Source of the DNA: Chloroflexota bacterium
GTDB lineage: Bacteria > Chloroflexota > Limnocylindria > P2-11E
Direction: 5' to 3'
DNA: 35,080 bases
Assembly (NCBI GenBank): GCA_005881885.1
Contig: VBDX01000111.1
Coordinates: forward strand, 1-35,080
This document shows, in pieces, positions 23,522 to 32,181 of this stretch. A model generated the notes under the pieces. The model searched no databases and was not told the origin of the DNA. It worked only from the letters and a program-made list of their open reading frames with translations. The position numbers and the translations under genes were made by a program. Each line of letters starts with the position of its first letter. Position 1 is the first letter of the stretch.

Positions 23522-25018
23522 ATTCTTGAGATCCGCGGCGTCTCGAAGCGGTTCGGATCGACCCAGGCGCTCGACGACGTTTCCTTGGCGCTCCAGGCCG
23601 GCGAGATCCACGCGCTTCTCGGAGAGAACGGGGCCGGTAAGTCGACGCTCATCAAGATCATGACGGGCGTCGTGCAACCCGACGGCGGCGATGTCTTCGT
23701 CGACGGGCGCCAGGTGCGGGTGGGAAGTGCGCTGGAGGCGCAGGCTCTTGGGATCGCGGCCGTGTACCAGGAGCCGATGATCTTCCCCGACCTCTCGGTC
23801 GCCGAGAACATCTTCATCAGTCACCGGGACCGCGGGCGGATCGTCGACCGCGGGGCCATGCGCCGCGACGCCGAGGCGGTTCTCGACAGGCTCGGCGTGC
23901 GTCTCGACGTCGGCGAGCCGGCGCGCGGTCTCACCGTCGCGGCACAACAGACCGTCGAGATCGCCAAGGCACTCTCGCTTCGGGTTCGCGTCCTCATCAT
24001 GGACGAGCCGACCGCTTCGCTCTCGGCCCACGAGGTGCGCCGCCTCTTTGGGATCGTCAAGGCCCTTCGTGGCGAGGGCGTCGCGATCCTGTTCATCTCC
24101 CATCGGATGGAGGACGTCTTCCAGATCGCGGACCGGGTCACGGTCCTGCGCGACGGACGTTGGATCTCCACCCGGCCAAGGAGCGAGGTGACGCCGGCTT
24201 CGGCGATCCGCGACATGGTCGGCCGGACGATGGGGGACTTCTTCCGGCGGACCCCGACGCGCCCGGGCGATGTGGTGCTGGAGGTCCGTGGCCTGGCACG
24301 GGAGGGCGTGTTCGCCGGCGTGTCCTTCACGTTGCGCGCCGGCGAAGTCCTGGGCCTCGCGGGCCTCGTTGGAGCGCGGCGGACGGACGTGGGCCTCGCG
24401 TTGTTCGGCATAGCGCCCGCGGACGCCGGCGAGGTGCTGGTCGACAGTCGGCCGGTGACGATCCGGAGCCCGCAAGACGCGCTTCGCGTCGGGATCGCCT
24501 ACACGACCGAGGACCGGCGGCAGCTCGGCCTCGTCTTCCCGCTCTCGATCGCGGCAAACGTCACGCTGCCGACGCTTCGTCGCTACCTGAGCCGGTTCGG
24601 CCTGGTCAGGCGAGCCGCCGAGGACGCCGTGGCACAGGGCTTCAAGGAACGCCTGAGCATCCGGGCCCCCTCGGTACGGACTGCCGCGGGGTCGCTCTCC
24701 GGCGGCAACCAGCAGAAGGTTGTCCTAAGCAAGTGGCTAAACACGCGACCTCGGGTCTTCATCCTCGACGAGCCGACGCGCGGCCTCGATGTAGGGGCGA
24801 AGGCGGAGGTCCACCAGATCATCGACGAGCTCGCCCATGACGGGATCGCCGTCATCCTCATCAGCTCCGAGCTGCCGGAGGTCCTCGCCATGAGCGACCG
24901 CATCCTGGTGATGCGCGAAGGCCGGCAGATGGCCGTCTTCGACAGCGCCGAGGCGACGCAGGAGCGGGTGCTGGCCGCCGCCATGGGGCAGCTCGCGACC
25001 CCGGCGGTCGTCGTATGA
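23522..25018 (+). CDS. Sugar ABC transporter ATPase, duplicated (RbsA/RhaT type)
   Basis: About 498 residues, close to the 500 of RbsA. Domain 1 starts [20 protein letters not shown], with Walker [10 protein letters not shown], a signature-like [15 protein letters not shown], Walker [11 protein letters not shown] and [10 protein letters not shown]. Domain 2 has a degenerate Walker A ([10 protein letters not shown]), signature [15 protein letters not shown] and [19 protein letters not shown], as usual in this family. No ATG, GTG or TTG exists at the expected N-terminus; the codon in place is ATT at 23522 (ATTCTTGAGATC). The nearest later TTG would cut into the first strand. It overlaps the first permease gene by 4 nt. 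Confidence 0.88.
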   Translation: MLEIRGVSKRFGSTQALDDVSLALQAGEIHALLGENGAGKSTLIKIMTGVVQPDGGDVFVDGRQVRVGSALEAQALGIAAVYQEPMIFPDLSVAENIFISHRDRGRIVDRGAMRRDAEAVLDRLGVRLDVGEPARGLTVAAQQTVEIAKALSLRVRVLIMDEPTASLSAHEVRRLFGIVKALRGEGVAILFISHRMEDVFQIADRVTVLRDGRWISTRPRSEVTPASAIRDMVGRTMGDFFRRTPTRPGDVVLEVRGLAREGVFAGVSFTLRAGEVLGLAGLVGARRTDVGLALFGIAPADAGEVLVDSRPVTIRSPQDALRVGIAYTTEDRRQLGLVFPLSIAANVTLPTLRRYLSRFGLVRRAAEDAVAQGFKERLSIRAPSVRTAAGSLSGGNQQKVVLSKWLNTRPRVFILDEPTRGLDVGAKAEVHQIIDELAHDGIAVILISSELPEVLAMSDRILVMREGRQMAVFDSAEATQERVLAAAMGQLATPAVVV

Positions 25019-26076
25019 CCCTCCTGCTCCGCCGCGTTCGACCGGAGCAGGTCCGCGAGCTCACGCTTGTGTTCATCCTCGTCGCGGTCGTGGCCTTCTT
25101 CGCGACCCAGATCCCGAACTACCTCGCATGGCAGACCTTCACCGACATCAGCACCGGCCTCGCGATCATCGCGGTCGCCGCCGTCGGTCAGACCCTCGTC
25201 GTCCTCACCCGCAACATCGACCTTTCGATCGGCTCCGTCGTAGGGCTCGTCGCCTACTTCGTCGGTACGCTCCTCGCCGGCACGCCCGGAATGCCAGCGC
25301 CCGCCGCTTTCGGCATTGCCATCGCGATGGGCGGCGCGCTCGGCGCCGTCAACGGCGTGATCGTCGCATTCGGGCGCGTCCCGGCGGTCGTCGCGACGCT
25401 CGGCACGCTCGCCATCTATCGGGTGGCGCTCGTCGAGCTCTCTGGTGCCAAGACGGTGACGACCGACTCGCTCCCCGCCTGGCTGCTGAACCTGCCGCGA
25501 ATGTCGGTCGTCTCGCTCGGCCAGCTCGACGTGCGGCCGCTCGTCTTGCTCGCGCTGGCCGTCGTGATCGTCTTCCAGCTTGTCCTTTCTTATCTGCCGT
25601 ACGGTCGCCGGCTCTTCGCGATCGGCTCCAACCCCGACGCGGCGCGCGTCGCCGGCCTCCCGGTCGAGCGCGACGTCTTCGTCGCGTTTCTGCTGAGCGG
25701 CGCCCTGGCCGGCCTGGCCGGCTTCCTCTTCCTCGTGCGCTTCGGGAACATCACCGTCGTCGCCGGTCAGGGTCTCGAGCTCCAGGTTGTGGCGGCCGTC
25801 GTCGTCGGCGGTGTGAATATCTTCGGGGGGAGCGGCTCGATCGTCGGCGCCCTCGCGGGCGCAACGCTCATCAACGTGCTCCAGCAGAGCCTGATCCGTT
25901 GGCCGGCGGTGAGCGCGTTCGCGCAAGACGCGATCCTCGGGCTTCTCATCCTCCTGGCGGTGGCGTCGGACAAGGTGATCCTCGGGCGCCTGCGGACAAT
26001 TTGGGTCCAGGCCCGGCGGCGGGATGAGGAGCGGGCGGCGGCGACCGCCGCGGAGCAGGCCACCCATGGCGCGTGA
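25015..26076 (+). CDS. Sugar ABC transporter permease 1 (RbsC family)
   Basis: 353 residues. The ATG overlaps the ATPase stop (ATGA). Eight to ten membrane segments match BPD_transp_2 permeases: [20 protein letters not shown], then [34 protein letters not shown], a cytosolic loop with [15 protein letters not shown] (the ATPase contact in this family) and [20 protein letters not shown] near the C-terminus. The C-terminal 35 residues are charged and rich in Ala and Arg. It would pair with the second permease to form the channel of the RhaS-type importer. Confidence 0.9.
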   Translation: MTLLLRRVRPEQVRELTLVFILVAVVAFFATQIPNYLAWQTFTDISTGLAIIAVAAVGQTLVVLTRNIDLSIGSVVGLVAYFVGTLLAGTPGMPAPAAFGIAIAMGGALGAVNGVIVAFGRVPAVVATLGTLAIYRVALVELSGAKTVTTDSLPAWLLNLPRMSVVSLGQLDVRPLVLLALAVVIVFQLVLSYLPYGRRLFAIGSNPDAARVAGLPVERDVFVAFLLSGALAGLAGFLFLVRFGNITVVAGQGLELQVVAAVVVGGVNIFGGSGSIVGALAGATLINVLQQSLIRWPAVSAFAQDAILGLLILLAVASDKVILGRLRTIWVQARRRDEERAAATAAEQATHGA

Positions 26077-27073
26077 CATCTTTCGCCGCCTCGTGCGCTG
26101 GGAGGGCTTGCTGCTGGCCATCCTCGCCGTGATCGTCGTCGTGACCGGCATAGCGGTCCCCGGATATCTGAACCCGCAGAACCAGATCAACCTCCTCGAG
26201 CTGAGCATCGAGAAGGCGATCGTCGTGCTCGCGATGACGTTCGTCATTGTGAGCGGAGAGATCGACCTTTCGATCGCGTCGGTGATGGGGCTTTCGGCGG
26301 TCCTCGTCGCCTGGCTGAAAGAGCAGGGCGTTCCCGTCGAGGTCGGGATCATCGCCGCTCTTCTCGTCGGCGCGCTCTGCGGGCTCTTCAACGGCTACTG
26401 GGTAGCGGTCATCGGTCTGCCGTCGCTCGCGGTTACCCTCGCCGGGCTGATTGGCTATCGCGGCGCGGCGCTCCTGCTCGTGGGGGACCGGTCGATCGGC
26501 GGTTTCCCCGAATGGTTCAACCGGCTCGGCCAGCAGCCGCTCCTCGGTCCGTTCCCGCTGGCGCTCATGGTCTTTGCGGTACTTCTGGTCGGCGCGACCG
26601 TGCTGCTCCAATTCTCCGGATTCGGCCGCTACGCCTACGTCGTGGGCAGCAGCCCGGAGGTCGCGCGGTTCTCGGGTGTCCGCGTCCGGCGCGTGAAGCT
26701 GGCCGTCTTTGCCATGAGCGGCGTCGTTTCCGCGTTCGCGGGCGTTCTCCTACTGGCGCGCCTCGGGGCCGTTCGCGGCAGCACCGCCGAGGGCTTCGAG
26801 CTCGACATCATCACGATGGTTCTGCTCGGTGGCGTCAGCATCTTCGGCGGCTCGGGAACGATGGCCGGCGTGATCCTCTCGATCCTCGTCGTCCTGAACC
26901 TGAGAAACGGGCTCGCGCTCGCGAACGCGACGGGGAACACCCAGGCCGGGGTCATCGGCGCCCTGCTCATCCTGTCCGTGCTCGTGCCGAATCTCGTCGC
27001 CGCCGCGCGTTCCCGGCTCGGGCGAGGCGGCTCGGCCGAGGCGGCCGTGATTCCGAAGCTCTCCGATCTCTAA
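26066..27073 (+). CDS. Sugar ABC transporter permease 2 (RbsC family)
   Basis: The ATG at 26066 ([20 protein letters not shown]) has GGAG upstream and overlaps the first permease gene by 11 nt. 335 residues. It shows the same family hallmarks: [56 protein letters not shown] and a final [15 protein letters not shown]. Two distinct permeases next to one ATPase and one binding protein is the arrangement seen in the RhaSTPQ rhamnose importer and in AI-2 importers. Confidence 0.9.
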   Translation: MARDIFRRLVRWEGLLLAILAVIVVVTGIAVPGYLNPQNQINLLELSIEKAIVVLAMTFVIVSGEIDLSIASVMGLSAVLVAWLKEQGVPVEVGIIAALLVGALCGLFNGYWVAVIGLPSLAVTLAGLIGYRGAALLLVGDRSIGGFPEWFNRLGQQPLLGPFPLALMVFAVLLVGATVLLQFSGFGRYAYVVGSSPEVARFSGVRVRRVKLAVFAMSGVVSAFAGVLLLARLGAVRGSTAEGFELDIITMVLLGGVSIFGGSGTMAGVILSILVVLNLRNGLALANATGNTQAGVIGALLILSVLVPNLVAAARSRLGRGGSAEAAVIPKLSDL

Positions 27074-27106
27074 ATACGTCCCGCTCCGGGACCGGATATA
27101 GGATTT

Positions 27107-27138
27107 GGCCGTCGCCGTTCGCTGACTAGGCGGCGGCC
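27107..27138 (+). terminator. Intercistronic hairpin before the binding-protein gene
   Basis: GGCCGTCGCC and GGCGGCGGCC pair with one mismatch across a 12-nt loop, 34 nt after the permease stop. Position and lack of a T tract suggest partial termination or mRNA processing that raises binding-protein levels. A ribosome site GAGGGGGAGG follows, before the ATG at 27158. Confidence 0.45.
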
Positions 27139-27157
27139 GAGGGGGAGGATCTTACGT

Positions 27158-28282
27158 ATGCGTATCAAGCACAGCACCTCATTGAGTCTGCTCGCCGGAC
27201 TGGCGCTCGTCGCTTCGGCCTGCGGCGGTCCCGCTGCCGCGCCGAGCCAGAGCCCGACCCAGGCCGCGGCGACCCCGACCCAGGCCGCGGCAACGGCGAC
27301 CGCGGGTGGCGTCGCCAAGGCAACTCCGGGTCAGAGCGTCAAGATGATGCTCCTGCCGAAGTTCCTCGGAATCCTGCCGTTCGCTCAAGCCAACAAGGGA
27401 GCCGGGGACGCGGCGGCTGAGCTCAAGAATTCCACGGCCCTCGCATTCGTAGGACCGACGGCGGACAACAGCGTTCAGGGCCAGATCGAGTTCATGACCA
27501 ACGCGGCCACCCAGGGCTACAAGGTTGTGATGATCTCGAACAACGCCGGAGATCAGATCGCCCCCGCGGCCACGGCGGCCCAGGCTGCCGGCGTGAAGGT
27601 CGTCGCGTGGGACTCACCGATCCCGTCCGCGAAGGGTGAGAACCTCTTCGTCGCTCAGGTCGACTTCAACGAGATGGGCAAGGTCATGGCCGACATGGCG
27701 CTCAGCATCATGGGCGCCGACGGCGGCAAGTTCGCGATCCTCTCGGCGTCACCCGACGCGGCGAACCAGAACGCCTGGATCAAGGCGCTCAACGATGCGC
27801 TGAAGGATCCGAAGTACGCGAAGGTCCAGCTGGTCGATACCGTCTATGGCAACGACCAGTCCGAGAGGAGCTACACCCAGGCACAGGCCCTGGTCGCGAA
27901 GTATCCCGACCTCAAAGTGATCATGGCGCCGACGACGGTGGGTATCGCCGCTGCCGCCAAGGCCATGCAGGACGGCAAGATGTGCGACAAGGTGAAGGTC
28001 TCCGGGCTTGGACTTCCCAGCGAGATGGTGTCGTACACCATCAACGGGTGCGCGCCACAGTTCGCGCTCTGGAGCTTTGTCGACCTTGGGTACCTGACCT
28101 ACTACACCTCCTACATGCTCGCGACGGGCGCGATCAAGGGCACCGAGGGCGAGCAGTTCGAGGCCGGTCGGATGGGCACGTTCAAGATCACGAAGGACCC
28201 GACGCGCTCAGCCGGGCTTCGCGTCCTCATGGGACCGTTCAAGATCTACGACAAGACGAACGTCGAGGCCGAAGCGAAGTAG
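27158..28282 (+). CDS. rhaS: RhaS-type sugar-binding lipoprotein of the ABC importer
   Basis: 374 residues. Lipoprotein signal [14 protein letters not shown] with Cys at 22, then an Ala/Thr/Pro linker containing a near-perfect tandem repeat ([14 protein letters not shown]). The binding domain is type [99 protein letters not shown] and [16 protein letters not shown]. The ILSAxxxxxNQNAWI and VYGxD patterns are those of RhaS and of the related AI-2 receptor LsrB. I favour the sugar role because a rhamnose mutarotase gene is adjacent. It binds sugar outside the membrane and delivers it to the permease pair. Confidence 0.88.
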   Translation: MRIKHSTSLSLLAGLALVASACGGPAAAPSQSPTQAAATPTQAAATATAGGVAKATPGQSVKMMLLPKFLGILPFAQANKGAGDAAAELKNSTALAFVGPTADNSVQGQIEFMTNAATQGYKVVMISNNAGDQIAPAATAAQAAGVKVVAWDSPIPSAKGENLFVAQVDFNEMGKVMADMALSIMGADGGKFAILSASPDAANQNAWIKALNDALKDPKYAKVQLVDTVYGNDQSERSYTQAQALVAKYPDLKVIMAPTTVGIAAAAKAMQDGKMCDKVKVSGLGLPSEMVSYTINGCAPQFALWSFVDLGYLTYYTSYMLATGAIKGTEGEQFEAGRMGTFKITKDPTRSAGLRVLMGPFKIYDKTNVEAEAK

Positions 28283-28311
28283 CTCGTTCGAGCTTTGACC
28301 TTTGACCCGTT

Positions 28312-28340
28312 CCCCGGGCCCGCCATCGGCGGGCCCGGGG
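28312..28340 (+). terminator. Strong hairpin between rhaS and rhaM
   Basis: A 13-bp perfect stem, CCCCGGGCCCGCC with GGCGGGCCCGGGG, has a 3-nt loop (ATC). It lies 29 nt after the rhaS stop and 17 nt before the mutarotase ATG. The weak T content suggests partial termination, or 3' protection of the binding-protein message, with read-through to the mutarotase gene. Confidence 0.7.
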
Positions 28341-28357
28341 CGTGTGAGGGCTGAAAA

Positions 28358-29002
28358 ATGGAACGCGCCTGCTTCTACCTGCGGCTGTATCCGGGCACCG
28401 AGGCCGAATACGACCGCCGCCACGCGGCCATTTGGCCTGAACAGCAAGCGGCGATCCGGGATGCCGGGATCCGCAACATGTCCGGGTTCCGGCGGGGGAC
28501 CGACGTCTGGTACTACACGGAGTGTCAACCCGACGCGAAGACGGCTTTCGCCGAGCTTGGCGCGTCCAAGGCGAACCTGAAGTGGAACGACTCCTTCCGC
28601 CCGATCATCGCCGAGCTCACCCAGGCGGATGGCGAGCGGATCTGGTTCGAGGAGATCTTCCACACGAACGGCGGCGGCGCGGGTCCTTTCGAACGCGGCT
28701 TGTTTGCGCTCGTGGTCCATCCGGATCGGCTCGCGGATTACGACCGGCGCCACGCCGAGCCCTGGCCAGAAATGATGCGAGCGCTCGATGAGGCCGGGTT
28801 CCACAACTACACCGGCTTCCGCCGCGGCTCGCAGGTCGTCTACTACGGCGAGTTCCATCCCGACATGGCGGCGGCCGTCGGCGCGATCGGGGCAACGGAC
28901 ACAAATCGCCGCTGGAACAGTTCGTTCCAGGGGATCATCGCCACGATCACGGACGCGTCAGGCAACCTCCTGACGGCCCGCGAGATCTTCCACCAGGACT
29001 GA
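28358..29002 (+). CDS. rhaM: Tandem-duplicated L-rhamnose mutarotase (DUF718)
   Basis: 214 residues, twice the family's usual 104 or so. Domain 1 (1-105): MERACFYLRLYPGTEAEY, then DRRHAAIWPEQQAAIRDAGI and a terminal WFEEIFHTN. Domain 2 (about 110-214): FERGLFALVVHPDRLADY, DRRHAEPWPEMMRALDEAGF and AREIFHQD. Tyr18 and His22 have the same numbers as the catalytic residues of E. coli RhaM, and domain 2 keeps both (YDRRH). RhaM is a dimer, so the fusion may be a covalent dimer with two active sites. It interconverts anomers of L-rhamnose; related proteins in fucose clusters act on L-fucose. It ends 2 nt before the stop of the convergent reductase gene. Confidence 0.9.
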   Translation: MERACFYLRLYPGTEAEYDRRHAAIWPEQQAAIRDAGIRNMSGFRRGTDVWYYTECQPDAKTAFAELGASKANLKWNDSFRPIIAELTQADGERIWFEEIFHTNGGGAGPFERGLFALVVHPDRLADYDRRHAEPWPEMMRALDEAGFHNYTGFRRGSQVVYYGEFHPDMAAAVGAIGATDTNRRWNSSFQGIIATITDASGNLLTAREIFHQD

Positions 29003-29004
29003 CC

Positions 29005-30030
29005 CTACGCAGGCACCGGCGCGTCCTGGCGAAGGAGACTTTCCGCCTTCAGCTCAGTCCAGAGAGCCCCGGGAATCGGGTGCTCGAAGGCCGTCACATT
29101 TCGCCGCACCTGTCCCAGTCGTGACGCCCCGGGTATGACTGACGCGACGCTCGGGTGGCCGAGTGGGAACTGCAGGGCCGCCGCCGCGAGGGGAACGCCG
29201 TGGCGAGCGCACACCGCCTCGATTCGGCGGACGCGTTCGAGGATCTCCGGGGGCGCTGGCGCGTAGTTGTAGTGAGCGGCGGGTATCGCCCCGGTGGCGA
29301 GGATCCCCGACGAGAAGACTGCCCCGATGACGAACCCGATGCCTCGTTCGATGCAGCGGGGGAACTCCTCGTGAAGCACCTCCTGATTGAGCAGCGTGTA
29401 CGGCATCGCGACGAGGAAGAAGTCCATGTCGAACAGATCGAGGAAGCGGGGGATCAGCCCGAGGGCGTTGATGCCCGCGCCGATGCCGCGGATCAGACCC
29501 GCCGTCTTCAGCTCGGACAGCGCGCGAAAGCCGCTCGTAGCCAGCTGGGCAAAGTAGGTCGCGAGCTTCTCCTCCGGCGCGTGATAACCGAGGTCGAGGT
29601 CGTGAATGATCGCGAGGTCGTACCGCGTCAGGCCGAGCCGTAGCTGGCTCTGCTCGTAGGCGCGCATGATCCCGTCGTACGAGTAGTCGAAGACGACCTC
29701 GAAACGGACGCCGCCAATCCACGGCGCAGTGGTGAAACGCGCAGGGTCGGCCGGTGCCCGGAGCCAGCGGCCGACCTTCGTCGACAGGACGTACTCGTTC
29801 CGAGGCCGGTCGCGAAGACCGGCTCCGGTGCGCAGCTCCGAAAGTCCGCGCCCGTACCAGGGAGCGGTGTCGAAGTACCGGATGCCCGCGTCCCACGCCG
29901 CGCGAACGCAGGCCAGAGCCTCCTCCTCGGGGACCCTCACGAAGAGCTCGCCGATGGAGGCACCACCGAATCCCATTTGCGTGGGCCGCACGCCCGTCCG
30001 TCCGAGCGGTCGAGTCTCCGCGGGATTCAC
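29005..30030 (-). CDS. Aldo/keto reductase, L-fucose/D-threo-aldose 1-dehydrogenase-like
   Basis: GTG at 30030. 341 residues. TIM-barrel AKR motifs: RPLGRTGVRPTQMGFGGASI, YFDTAPWYGRGLSE (catalytic Asp and Tyr), YVLSTKVGRWL (Lys), DLAIIHDLDLGYH (His), SELKTAGLIRGIGAGINALG and the cofactor segment SVASVIPGASRLGQVRRN. YGRGLSE and STKVGR, with about 340 residues, are typical of the branch that oxidises L-fucose, D-arabinose and related aldoses to lactones with NAD(P). Here it would make the lactone for the COG3618 enzyme. It is the last gene of a three-gene minus-strand set. Confidence 0.87.
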   Translation of the reverse strand: MNPAETRPLGRTGVRPTQMGFGGASIGELFVRVPEEEALACVRAAWDAGIRYFDTAPWYGRGLSELRTGAGLRDRPRNEYVLSTKVGRWLRAPADPARFTTAPWIGGVRFEVVFDYSYDGIMRAYEQSQLRLGLTRYDLAIIHDLDLGYHAPEEKLATYFAQLATSGFRALSELKTAGLIRGIGAGINALGLIPRFLDLFDMDFFLVAMPYTLLNQEVLHEEFPRCIERGIGFVIGAVFSSGILATGAIPAAHYNYAPAPPEILERVRRIEAVCARHGVPLAAAALQFPLGHPSVASVIPGASRLGQVRRNVTAFEHPIPGALWTELKAESLLRQDAPVPA

Positions 30031-30069
30031 TTCGTACTCGGCAAGATGGCCCTCATTCCCCGGCGGCGC

Positions 30070-30837
30070 TCAGTACATGAGAAAGCCACCGGAGACGTTG
30101 ATGGTCGCTCCGGTTATGTAACGCGCGTGATCGCTGGCGAGGAAGACCACGGTGCCGGCCAGCTCGTCGGGCTCCGCGACGTAGCCGAGCGGCGTCTGCT
30201 GTTTCATCGCTTCGTACATCTGGGGCGCCAGATCGGTCGTGAGCATCGGGGTGTTCACCTGCCCGGGTGACACCGCGTTGACGGTGATGTGGTGCGGACC
30301 GAAGGTGCGCGCTAGTCCTCGGGTCATCGACACGACGCCGCCCTTCGACGCGGCGTAGACGACCGAGCCGCCGAATCCGCCGGTCCACCAGGCCTGCGAC
30401 GCGAAGGTGATGAGCCGGCCCCCGTTCCCCTGCGCGACCATCGCTTTCCCCGCGGCGCGGCAGAGAAAGAAGGCCGATTTCAGATTGACGTCGTGCTGGA
30501 AGTCCCAGTCCTCTTCGGTGATCTCATCGAGCGAGCTCCGTCGTCGCAGAACCGCCGCGAGGTTGGCGAGGACGTACACATTCCCGAGCTCGCGGCGTGC
30601 CCGCTCGACGAGCGCGTCGTGGCTCGAGATGATGCGCAGGTCGGCCGCGACTCCGATGTGTCCCCGACCCGCGAGCCCGCCGACGAGCTCGTCGAGCTTC
30701 GCCTGATCGACATCGACCGCCATCACTCGAGCGCCGGTGGCGTCGAACGCGCGGATGACGGCTTGGCCGATCCCGCCTGCCGCTCCGGTGACGATGACCC
30801 CTTTTCCTTCGAGTCCGGCACCTACGCTCCAAGCCAT
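30070..30837 (-). CDS. Short-chain dehydrogenase/reductase (SDR)
   Basis: 255 residues. Classical SDR: GVIVTGAAGGIGQAVIRAFD for the nucleotide, MAVDVDQAKL after the second strand (Asp favours NAD), VLANLAAVLR in place of the usual NNAG, the active site FASQAWW...VVYAASKGGVV (Ser, Tyr, Lys) and the end MLTTDLAP...GATINVSGGFLMY. In rhamnose and fucose routes such SDRs oxidise either the sugar or the 2-keto-3-deoxy acid. With the AKR available for the first step, the second role is attractive but unproven. It lies 39 nt upstream of the AKR gene on the same strand. Confidence 0.87.
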   Translation of the reverse strand: MAWSVGAGLEGKGVIVTGAAGGIGQAVIRAFDATGARVMAVDVDQAKLDELVGGLAGRGHIGVAADLRIISSHDALVERARRELGNVYVLANLAAVLRRRSSLDEITEEDWDFQHDVNLKSAFFLCRAAGKAMVAQGNGGRLITFASQAWWTGGFGGSVVYAASKGGVVSMTRGLARTFGPHHITVNAVSPGQVNTPMLTTDLAPQMYEAMKQQTPLGYVAEPDELAGTVVFLASDHARYITGATINVSGGFLMY

Positions 30838-30888
30838 GGCCTCTCCTTTGATCTTCCGGCCTGTGAGGCCTCCAAAGAACGGCGGGAC

Positions 30889-32034
30889 CTAGACCTTCGC
30901 GAGAACTCTTTCGCTCCGAAACGAGTTGACGACATCCTCAATGACATCGATGCCAAGCCCCGGCTTCGTAGGTGGGTATACGTATCCGTCGACGTGATCG
31001 AACGGCTCGGTCACGAGGTCGTGCTGCATCGGGTTGCGGAGCGGCTTGAGCTCGAACAACTTACAGGCGGGCGAGCTGAAGCTGATCGCGAGACTCGCCG
31101 CCGTGGCGATAGCCGACGACCACGCGTGAGCGTTCGCCTGACGTCGGTAGTATTCGATGCGGTCGGTCACCTTCTTGAAGCCGGTGATTCCCTCTGCTCT
31201 TCCGGGGTCGACACCGACGACATCCACGGTGCCGGTCCGCAGAATGCGCTCATAACCATCGAGGTTCCACTCTCTCTCGCCATAGGCGATGAGGGTGGAG
31301 GTCTTGCCGCGTAGGTTCGCGTATCCCTCTGGATCCCATGCGCCGAGCGGCTCCTCGATCCAGGCGAGGTCGTATTCGTCGAACGCCTTGACGCGGCGAA
31401 TCGCGGTTGCGACGTCCCATCTGATCGCCCAGCCGCAGTCGATCATGATCAACGCGTCCGGGCCAAGTCCCTGGCGCATGCGGCGCATGTACTCGACGTC
31501 CCGGTCATGCTCGTATCCGAGGCGCGCGTTTCCACGCTTACCGAACCCGACCTTCACGCCGTGCAGGCCCGGCGCGACCCACGCCTGTGCCTCCTCGACC
31601 ATCCGCCCGATGTCTTCGTGGTGGGCGTGGCACGAGGCGATCGCGGGTAGCCTCTCGTGCACGCCGCCGCCCAGCAGCTGAAAGACCGGAGCGCCGAGGA
31701 TCTTGCCCTTTAGGTCCCAGAGCGCAATGTCGATGGCGCTGATGGCGTAGCTCGCGATGCCGCCGTTGTATCCGTACCACCAAGCCTTGTCGTGGAGCGA
31801 CTGCCAGATAGAATAGGTGTCGACGGGATCCTTGCCGACCACGCGCTCGGCCATTCCGTCGACGATCGCCTTTGTCGCGATGCTCGCCTCCGGGAATTGG
31901 GTGATCGATTCGCCCCATCCGACGACGGCATCGTCGGTCGTGATCTTCACCAAGCAGAGGTGCCGGAGCGCGTTGAAATCGTTCGGCTCCGGATAGCTGA
32001 CTGGGATCGGCTCGACCTTCACGACCCTCGACAT
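30889..32034 (-). CDS. Enolase-superfamily (mandelate racemase/MLE type) dehydratase, second
   Basis: 381 residues, ATG at 32034. Capping domain: VKVEPIPVSYPEPNDFNALR, then VGWGESITQFPEAS. Barrel residues: Lys in HGVKVGFGK, metal ligands in MIDCGWAIRWD, AWIEEPLG and AYGERE, Asp in GVDPGRAEGITG, His in ANAHAWSSAIATAAS. It is only distantly like the dehydratase at 21029, so the island carries two different acid dehydratases or epimerases. Probable substrates are aldonates such as L-rhamnonate or L-fuconate. It is the first gene of the three-gene minus-strand set and diverges from the Gfo/Idh gene. Confidence 0.87.
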   Translation of the reverse strand: MSRVVKVEPIPVSYPEPNDFNALRHLCLVKITTDDAVVGWGESITQFPEASIATKAIVDGMAERVVGKDPVDTYSIWQSLHDKAWWYGYNGGIASYAISAIDIALWDLKGKILGAPVFQLLGGGVHERLPAIASCHAHHEDIGRMVEEAQAWVAPGLHGVKVGFGKRGNARLGYEHDRDVEYMRRMRQGLGPDALIMIDCGWAIRWDVATAIRRVKAFDEYDLAWIEEPLGAWDPEGYANLRGKTSTLIAYGEREWNLDGYERILRTGTVDVVGVDPGRAEGITGFKKVTDRIEYYRRQANAHAWSSAIATAASLAISFSSPACKLFELKPLRNPMQHDLVTEPFDHVDGYVYPPTKPGLGIDVIEDVVNSFRSERVLAKV

Positions 32035-32110
32035 CGTGACCTCCCAGACCCCGACCGCGTCACTCCTTGCGATCGTAGGGCGTCGCGCCGCGGCTGGCGC
32101 GCTCGACCTT

Positions 32111-32140
32111 TTGACACCGCCTGCGCGGGCCGCGTAGCTT
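32111..32140 (+). promoter_or_regulatory. Candidate sigma-70 promoter for the Gfo/Idh gene
   Basis: TTGACA at 32111-32116 and TAGCTT at 32135-32140 are 18 nt apart, about 42 nt before the start codon. The -35 box is perfect, the -10 box weak. Confidence 0.45.
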
Positions 32141-32181
32141 CACCTTCCGCGGGGCTCGAGGCAAGAAGGAGCGCATCGACG

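Noticed and set aside
24583-26391. Minus-strand frame of 602 codons opposite the ABC genes
   Set aside because: Antisense shadow of two well-defined transporter genes; no start context or family.
27158-28282. LsrB (AI-2 receptor) as the identity of the binding protein
   Set aside because: The fold and several motifs are shared, but no lsrK, lsrF or lsrG is present and a rhamnose mutarotase and sugar-acid enzymes are adjacent.
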